Below, piece by piece: positions 58,155-64,000 of a stretch of 64,000 bases of DNA. Under the pieces are notes generated by a model. It searched no databases. It saw only the letters and a program-made list of their open reading frames with translations, and was not told the DNA's origin. The position numbers were made by a program, and so were the translations under genes. Source of the stretch: Rebecca billardiae RCC1528 (lineage: Eukaryota; Haptophyta); the NCBI GenBank assembly GCA_965240325.2, contig OZ251222.1:744001-808000 (forward strand). Direction: 5' to 3'. Numbering within the stretch: the stretch's first letter is position 1; each line of letters starts with the position of its first letter.

Positions 58155-59669
58155 TCAGGCGAGGTCAAGAGCGTCCGGAACCTGCAACGCCTCTGCGTGC
58201 GCGTAAGCGTGCGCGAGCAGCCGGAGGACCCGCGCGCGCAGTGCGCGAGCGGTGACACCCGCCATGCCAGGGTCCTCGACCTCATCGTCGGCGGTGGCGT
58301 CCAACTTCATGGCGTCCAACGCGCCAGCATTGCCGGCCACCGCCGCTGCTGCAGTCTGACTCTGCGTCCCCGGTGTGCTGCCCTCAGAGCCAGGGTCCGG
58401 CGTGAGCGGCACCGTGATGCCTGGCTTCAACGCGACCACGTGCGTCGCTGTCGACGATGGAAGAAAGAGCTGCACGTGCGGCACGCCGTGCTCGAGCGCT
58501 CCGAGGTGGCGCGCTGCGTCCATCCCTCCGGCTGTCGACACGTCGACAGTGGCAAAGCGCACAGCATGCGCACTGCCAGGAGGCTGCACGCCCGTCGCGA
58601 GCAGCTCCTTCCAGACGGGGCTGAACGCCCGGCACGCGCCGCAGCGCGGGTCAAAGAACTCGACGAGCCACGGCTCGCCGCTCGTCGCCACCGCGTGTGC
58701 GAGGGCGTCGAGCGACGTCACGCGTAGCGCCCCACGGCGGGCCTCTGGCGCGTTAGCGCGGCTCGTGGGCTCGGGGGCGGCCGGCGTTGGCGCGGGGTGC
58801 GCGGCCTGTGCGGCAGGGCCAGGCGGCTCGGGCTGTGCACGCGCCACGCCTGTGAGGGACATGACGACCCAGCTCGGCCCCACTGGCAGCCCGAGGACGC
58901 GCATGCGCACGCCCCGGAGGTGGCGGAAGCTCTCGCGCCCAGCAACCCGCGCGAGCTCAAACCCGGCGCTGCGCACGAGGGCCTCGGCGCGCGCGAGCGT
59001 GAGCACGTCGCCATCCTCGCGAGGGTAGCCTGCAAGGTGAAGATACGCGCCGAGCAGCCGGACGGCGAGGTAGTCCCCCGCCCAGTCGAGCAGGAAGATG
59101 CGGCCGCCCGGCGCGAGTACGCGGCGCGCCTCGCGCAGCGCGGCGGCGCGGTCGTGCCAGAAGTGGAAGCTCGACGCCGAGACGACGAGGTGGACGGTCG
59201 CATCCGCGAGAGGGAGGTGCTCCGCGTACGCGTACGTCGTCGAGAGCCCCTTCAGACGCGCCTGCATGAGCATCAGCTTGCACGAGTCAGCGCAGATCAC
59301 GTTCCAGGTCGGGTGCTCCTTTGCGAGCGCGCTCGCGAGCGCGCCGGTGCCGCAGCCGACGTCGAGGACGGTGCACCTCTCGCCGCACGTCAGGGCTTCA
59401 ATATCAGGCTGTAAGCGCTCGAGCGCGTACGCGACGGAGGTGTTGAGGTATGCCGCCCACCGCGTGTCATACGTCGCGGCGGCCGCGTCGTACTCGGCCA
59501 CAACCGACGGCCGGCGCGCCGCCGCACTGAGCAGCACGATGCCGCCGACAAGGGCGGCAAGGGCGAGAAAGAGGGCAACGCGTGGGCGGGGGACATGCCG
59601 GGCCGGCATTGAGCGCGCGTAGTCCTCAGCGGGGCTGCGCTCCACGCGCAGCAACGGGCAGCTCTCCAT
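58155..59669 (-). CDS. Membrane-anchored SAM methyltransferase fused to a thioredoxin-like domain
   Basis: The ATG at 59669 (MESCPLLRVERSPAEDY) gives 504 residues; the longer frame starts with TTG. Near residues 30-50 is a hydrophobic anchor (VALFLALAALVGGIVLLSA). A class I methyltransferase of the Methyltransf_11 type covers about 58-260: VLDVGCGTGALASALAKEH (motif I, SAM binding), VICADSC, LPLADATVHLVVSASSFHFW and VLAPGGRIFLLDW. After a Pro/Ala linker, about 320-430 is a thioredoxin-like domain: EPWLVEFFDPRCGACRAFSP (CxxC as CGAC), then VRFATVDVSTAG and VPHVQLFLPS, with the cis-Pro in GVPHVQ. A redox domain next to a methyltransferase is unusual. The orientation suggests a lumenal/extracellular pair if the anchor is N-terminal type II. 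Substrates are unknown. The last 70 residues are Ala-rich. Confidence 0.82.
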   Translation of the reverse strand: MESCPLLRVERSPAEDYARSMPARHVPRPRVALFLALAALVGGIVLLSAAARRPSVVAEYDAAAATYDTRWAAYLNTSVAYALERLQPDIEALTCGERCTVLDVGCGTGALASALAKEHPTWNVICADSCKLMLMQARLKGLSTTYAYAEHLPLADATVHLVVSASSFHFWHDRAAALREARRVLAPGGRIFLLDWAGDYLAVRLLGAYLHLAGYPREDGDVLTLARAEALVRSAGFELARVAGRESFRHLRGVRMRVLGLPVGPSWVVMSLTGVARAQPEPPGPAAQAAHPAPTPAAPEPTSRANAPEARRGALRVTSLDALAHAVATSGEPWLVEFFDPRCGACRAFSPVWKELLATGVQPPGSAHAVRFATVDVSTAGGMDAARHLGALEHGVPHVQLFLPSSTATHVVALKPGITVPLTPDPGSEGSTPGTQSQTAAAAVAGNAGALDAMKLDATADDEVEDPGMAGVTARALRARVLRLLAHAYAHAEALQVPDALDLA

Positions 59670-59739
59670 CCTTTTGCCTTTGGGGCGGGTCTCTGGACAC
59701 GCCTGGACGAGTGGACGGCGTGCTCTCCCCCGGGCCAGG

Positions 59740-60596
59740 CCTCCCCGGGCCGAACATCCCGCCCGGGCTGCGGAATATTCTGCTCTTGTCAGAGGGGTCC
59801 GAGCGACCGTCCAAGTTCCAACCGAAGAGCGCAAACCTACGACGGGCCTTCTGGCGAGCTACCACTCCGATGCCCGGCCGGCGGCGGCCGACAACGACGA
59901 AGCCGCCGCGCGGACGGAGCAGCAGCTCGCCGCGCAGAGCAAGATGCGCGCGGCGGCGCGGCGCGAGTCGCTGGAGCGCCCGCGCAAGCGGCCGGAGCGC
60001 TTCACGGAGGAGTGGGGGTTCTCGAGCTCCTCGCGTCACTTCGTCCGCCCGTCGCCCATGTTCACGCCGGTGACGGGCAGGCGCCTTGTGGAGATGGACC
60101 TGCTGCAGAGGTCGATGGAGCCGTTCATCTGCCCCAAGTGCCACAAGCACAGGGGCTTCATGTTGGCCAAGGAGGACGAGCGGATGTGCGGGCTGGGCGG
60201 GAAGGAGTGCTGGCGGTGCAAGTCGTGTGTGGCAAGGCAATCGGCGAGCTCCAGCTGAGCAAGCCGGTGGCGCGCGCGCCCGGGAAGCGCGGGCAGCTGC
60301 CCAACCAGTCGAACGTGGCGTGGGTGCTCGGGTGCAACTCGGTCGGCCTCGGCGAGGCGGCGAGCACGCGGCTGCTCAGCGCGCTGAGCGTGCCACCTGT
60401 CACCTCCAACACGTGGGCGCGGGCGGAGAAGCGCAGTGTCGCGCCGGTGGCGGCTGCGGCGCGGGCCAGCTGCCAGGAGAAGCCAGATATGACTGATAAC
60501 GGGCGCAGCTCGGCGCGGGCATCATTGCTGCGTTCGAGCGCGGCGAGCAGCCGACCGAGGACGGACGATAATCGATATGGCGTGCCTGATGAGTGA
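59740..60596 (+). pseudogene. Mutator-like transposase remnant with a frameshift
   Basis: Frame 1 (to about 60235) carries EEWGFSSSSRHFVRP, then MEPFICPKCHKHRGFMLAK and GGKECWRCKSC. A shift to frame 2 gives CGKAIGELQLSKP, then NQSNVAWVLGCNSVGLGEA and LLSALSVPPVTSNTW, which matches the N-terminal zinc-binding and adjacent domain of Mutator-like transposases. The switch is explained by two extra bases in TGTGTG near 60226-60231: removing one TG gives CKSCGKAIG. The frame then ends at 60596 with an unrelated-looking tail, and no catalytic DDE region is seen. It is therefore truncated and frameshifted. Start is not defined; 59740 is approximate. It is 5-80 bp from the MTase gene start, in divergent orientation. 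Confidence 0.68.
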
Positions 60597-61118
60597 TGCT
60601 GGTGGCGACGATTAATGATCAGACGGTTGCGCCTGATCCGGGGAGAGTAGAGTAGTAGAGACTCTACGAGACTCGAGACTCACGAGAGGGCCACATCCGC
60701 CAATGAAGAATGATCGGACAATCTGGGACGCGGATCGCCGCCGCGGATCGGTCATCGGACGACTGGGCGCTGGCTGATGAATAAGCCTGACGAGCGCCTT
60801 AGTTATACCAGTAGGCTACCGCTCCGTAATATAAATACGCCGGAGCCAGCATGTGAGTCGTCACTCGTAGTATAACGTGACGATGATGATCAGTGATGAG
60901 CACTCTCTATATACGCTGGCCACTACTCAGTCAGTGTATGAGTGATGATCCGTCACTTCTCAGTTCTGATTCTGAATCTGACGACTGACTCGTCTCGGAC
61001 TCTCACTCTGTCTCTGAGACTTGGCTCTGAGACGACGAGAAACCGGAGACTGAGATCGAAGAGAGACTCCGGCGGACGCCGATGATAGCAGCAGCGCGCG
61101 GTTGATGAACACTTGGAG
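60597..61118. other. Spacer with no supported feature
   Basis: Contains many GACT/CTGA-rich short repeats (60900-61080) but no gene. Confidence 0.5.
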
Positions 61119-61781
61119 CTATCGCCTCACCTGGCGGTGGTACCCATACTCCTTCTCACTCAGCCACGCTGCCTCTTCGCGCGTGCACTCGCGCCCCAGC
61201 AGCTGGTTGCGGTGTGGGTAGCGCCCAAACCTGCGGATCTCGTCGGCATGCACCTTGGCCATGTGCGCGTGGCCTTCGAAATCTCGGAGCTGCTCCCGTG
61301 GGAAGTGCGACGCGCTGGTGAGCTCGGGCAGCAGCTTGTGCAGGTTGAGAGTGTGGTCGTCGATCAGCTCCGAGTGCGAGAGGCAGATCGAGACATGCGC
61401 CAACTCCGGGGCAGCCAATGTGCCATCGAGGTGCCGGCCCTCTCCAACGAGGCGCCGTGCGTGCTCCAGGCAGACTGGGTCGTGCGCAAACATGCGAGCC
61501 GTTCCTCGGTGGACATTGCGGTTGAGCTGATCCAGAAGAACGATCATAGCGACCGTGCCTCGTGGCGTCGCGCACCAGCGGTCGCGCTCACTCGGCGATT
61601 CGGCCAGCAGCTGCAGTAGCGGGCCGAAGCGCGAGCAGATCTCCTCGTCGGCAGAGCGCCCGAACCACAGGTCGTATCGGTGCGCGTAGCCGGGCCGCAG
61701 CCGCTCCTCAAGCGACCCGTACCAGAAGTCCAGGACGTCCGTCGCCGCCGGCGGCAGCTCGGCCTCGGTCGGAGCAGCCAT
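61119..61781 (-). CDS. DUF924 family protein
   Basis: The ATG at 61781 (MAAPTEAELPPAATDV) gives 220 residues, normal for the family. Characteristic motifs in order are VLDFWYGSLEERLRPG (residues about 15-31), DLWFGRSADEEICSRFGPLL, ATPRGTVAMIVLLDQLNRN and VHRGTARMFAHDP, then SICLSHSEL, and near the end RRFGRYPHRNQLLGRECTRE followed by EAAWLSE. These match DUF924, a TPR-like all-helical family common in bacteria and algae with no established function. The strong similarity to bacterial members could reflect an old transfer, but this cannot be judged here. No targeting peptide or membrane segment is seen, and no intron. Confidence 0.9.
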   Translation of the reverse strand: MAAPTEAELPPAATDVLDFWYGSLEERLRPGYAHRYDLWFGRSADEEICSRFGPLLQLLAESPSERDRWCATPRGTVAMIVLLDQLNRNVHRGTARMFAHDPVCLEHARRLVGEGRHLDGTLAAPELAHVSICLSHSELIDDHTLNLHKLLPELTSASHFPREQLRDFEGHAHMAKVHADEIRRFGRYPHRNQLLGRECTREEAAWLSEKEYGYHRQVRR

Positions 61782-61955
61782 GAGCCCCTGACGATGCTGG
61801 GTGTCTCTCAGACGAAGATTCTCATCAGAACATCGTCATCTGTCGTCCACTAGTCTATGATAGTAGTAGTAGTACTAGGTCTATAGTATCATCTAGTAGT
61901 CAGTCAGTAGGAGTACTACTAAGACTACGTTAGTAGCTGAACTCGAAGCGTTTGA
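61782..61955. other. Short spacer with TAG/TAC repeats
   Basis: Mostly TAGTAGTACTAC-like low-complexity DNA, 174 bp. Confidence 0.6.
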
Positions 61956-64000
61956 CTATTCTTTGCTGGGCCTCGCAGACGCCGCCGCCGGCTTTGCGCC
62001 GCCATCGGACGCCGCGCGATCGTCCGCGTTGCCAGCAGCCGTCGCGGCGCTGACGTCCACCGCAAGCCGCAGCAGCCCGAAGAGCGGACGCGCATCTGCC
62101 GTCGAGTCGCCGCCGTCCCTGGCGACGACGGGCGCGGCGCGCGCGCTGCCCAGCCCGAGCGGGTCAGCCGGCGTCGGCTCGCCCAGCGTCGCGCGCAGCA
62201 GCGCGGTGGTCGCCACCGACGGCGTGAGCAGCCTCGCCGTGCCCAGCGCCCACACCAGCCGCCCCGCCTCGGCCGGAGCCAGCGCGCCCTCGGCGGCCGC
62301 GGCCGAGGCGCGGTCGGGCGCCGCGCCGAGCCCGTATTCAAGACTCTCTTGCACGAGGCCGAGGAGCTCTGCGCCACGCGGGAAGCCGCCGCGCGGCGCC
62401 GCGCGCGGGTCCGCGCTCACGGTGGCGACGGCCCATGCCAGGTGCGCCAGCTCTGACGGCGCGCACCGCGCCCGCAGCGCGCCGGCGGATGCGTCCGCGA
62501 TCTGGCCAAGCAATTTGAAGTCGTGATACCGGGCATGCGCGAACGCGGCGGCGAGCAGCCCGAGCGAGCCCACGCCAAAGGCGCTGAGCTGCCGCGCGCG
62601 CACGGCGGCCGCGAGCTCGTCGAGCAGCCGCGCGTGCGGCTCGCGCGCCGCGCTGCACAGCGACCACGCGAGCTTCGCGAGGTCGACGTCGTCCGCGTCG
62701 GCGAGGTGCGGGACCATCCGAAGTCCGAGCTCGGGCAGCAGTCGCCGGGTCGACTCGGGCAGCGGGCTGAAGCCGTCCACCGACGCGTACGCCTGGTGGC
62801 GCGCGGCGCAGGCACGCGCGTGGGCGGCCGCGCGGTCGGTCGGGCACGGGGGCGAGCGCCGCGCCGCGCACGCGCGCGCAGCCGGCCGCGCGCACGCACG
62901 CGCACAGCGCGTGGCATGAAGCCTACCGCGCGCGCGGCGCGCGGCCGCATCGGCGCACACACGCGTCGCGCGGCGCGCGTCGCGCGCGGCTGCGCGCGGC
63001 TGCGCACCCAGAGAAGCTTGCTCAGGGAGCGGGTGGTGCGCCAGTCGAGCCGCGTGCTCTCCGCCTCAGCGGCGGCGGCGCCCGGCGCTGAGCCGGCGCC
63101 GCCCGGCCCGGCGCCGTGCAGCGCGGAGAGCGTGTGCACTGCCACGCGCTCCATCAGAGCGCCGTGGCGCACGCACGCCTGCGCGTCGTGACACGGCCGT
63201 GGTGCCGCGCAAGGGCGGGCGGGGGCGCTGGGCGCGCGGCTGAGAGGGCGCGCGCGGGGCGGGGTGCGCGCGTGCGCGGCGCGGCGCGCGCCGAGGCGCT
63301 CTCGCGCGCGCGGCGGCGCGTGCCTGCGCCATCGCCCACGAGAGCAACGCGGCATCGTGAACGCTGAGCGCGCGCTCGTGCGTCGCGGCCGCGTCTGCCA
63401 CCCTGCCCACCAGCGCGCGCGTCTCCGCGGAGTTCGGGTCTGCCGTGGCGTACGCGGCGGCGAGGTGCGCGATGGCCGCGGGCTCGAAGCCGCGCAGCCG
63501 CGCGGCCGACGTCGGGCTCGTGTCCCCCGCCTCGTCGGCACCCGGCTGCGCCCCAGGCCGGCCGGCGCGAGCGCGCGCGCCAGCGGCCGCGCACCCAGGC
63601 GCCCCCGTCGATCGATCGGCGCGCGCGTCTGCCGGGGCCCCCTCGCCCTCCGCCGGCGCGCTCGGCGGCGGCAGCGGCGCGAGCTCGCGGAAGAGCGCCG
63701 GCTCGGCGACCCCGGCGCTCGCGAGCGCGTACAGCACGACCGAGAGCTGGTGCGGCCGCATCCGCGCCGCGTGCGCGCGCACCGCCGGCACGGCGCGGTC
63801 GAGGAACGTCGCTGCGCGCGCGTGGCCGGACGCTCTGAAGGCCCACACGAGCTCAGCGAGCTGCGCGCGCGAGCACGCGTGCGGGTCGACGCCGTCGGCG
63901 AGGGCGTCGAAGACGGGGCTCTCGCGCACGAGCGCGCGGAGGGACGGCTCGGCCGACGCTGACCCCGCCGACCCCGCCGCCGACGACGCCGCGCTCGCGC
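61956..64000 (-). CDS. Helical-repeat (OPR-like) organellar RNA-binding type protein, three visible exons, N-terminus cut by window edge
   Basis: Exons on the minus strand: edge-63324, 63178-63008 and 62792-61956. Intron 1 (63179-63323, 145 nt) uses CAG|GCACGC...GCGCAG|GCG, which would be a GC-AG intron; joining gives LLSWAMAQ-ACVRHGALMERV. Intron 2 (62793-63007, 215 nt) is GT-AG (CTCTGG|GTGCGC...CACCAG|GCG) and joins SLSKLLW-AYASVDGFSPLP. Both are phase 0. About seven repeats of 35-45 residues share a core such as LAELVWAFRASGH, LLWAYAS, LAKLAWSLCSAA, LAHLAWAVATVS and GRLVWALGTARL. This is the pattern of octotricopeptide/RAP-type proteins that act on RNA in plastids or mitochondria. The linker after the second repeat is Pro/Ala-rich. 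The start and any transit peptide lie beyond 64000. Confidence 0.75.

Overview
The window is a gene-dense piece of nuclear DNA from a GC-rich photosynthetic protist. Eukaryotic features include spliceosomal introns (GT-AG, one probable GC-AG), NEK-like and STE20-like kinases, a homeobox gene, a SELENOF-type selenoprotein with a SECIS element, REJ/GPS/TIG receptor architecture and MYND, RING and C2H2 zinc fingers. Photosynthesis is suggested by an ascorbate peroxidase with bipartite, Tat-like plastid/thylakoid targeting. A giant hydroxyproline-rich type (PPSPPP) protein, short introns in a minority of genes and very GC-rich coding sequence next to AT-richer spacers fit a haptophyte (a Pavlova/Diacronema-like alga) best. 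That taxonomic guess is inference.

Layout. 1-6.6 kb: a prolyl 4-hydroxylase with two ShKT domains (cut by the left edge), a small unknown protein, an MFS/UNC-93-like transporter and a four-helix DoxX-like protein. 7.4-13.2 kb: a membrane-anchored coiled-coil protein whose frame continues through one TAG into a RING finger, the ascorbate peroxidase, and a 774-residue coiled-coil protein. 14-19.7 kb: a two-exon Notum/pectin acetylesterase family enzyme, a TLC-domain membrane protein and a GT8 (glycogenin-like) glycosyltransferase. 20.8-27.2 kb: a two-exon NHL-repeat protein, divergent from it a SELENOF (Sep15) selenoprotein with two in-frame TGA codons and a SECIS, then a large NEK-like kinase. 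27.7-37.8 kb: MYND protein, tetraspanning protein, MFI/C11orf65-like IQ protein, STE20-like kinase with DFN in place of DFG, a spliced C2H2 gene with an in-frame TAG, and a homeobox gene. 39.3-52.9 kb: one 4553-codon reading frame for a secreted/transmembrane protein made of a roughly 1830-residue PPSPPP stalk, TIG repeats, REJ region, GPS, transmembrane segments, IQ and EF-hands.

53.2-56.8 kb is a mobile-element zone: the 3' end of a non-LTR retrotransposon, with a 0.2-kb truncated copy of its tail at 19.7 kb, followed by a 1.2-kb foldback built from three identical 72-bp perfect palindromes and two mirror-image arms. 58-64 kb holds a methyltransferase-thioredoxin fusion, a frameshifted Mutator-like transposase remnant, a DUF924 protein and a three-exon helical-repeat (OPR-like) gene cut by the right edge.

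The most notable item is the SELENOF gene at 22335-22739. The usual C-x-U redox motif is present, and a second Sec codon replaces the last cysteine of the conserved CSSC motif in the UGGT-binding region. A SECIS with the expected G-A core and AAA apical bulge can be folded just downstream. Conventional gene finding would break this gene at both TGAs. Genes on both strands are mostly compact and often divergent (91-190 bp between starts), so shared promoters are plausible, but no core promoter motif was recognised.
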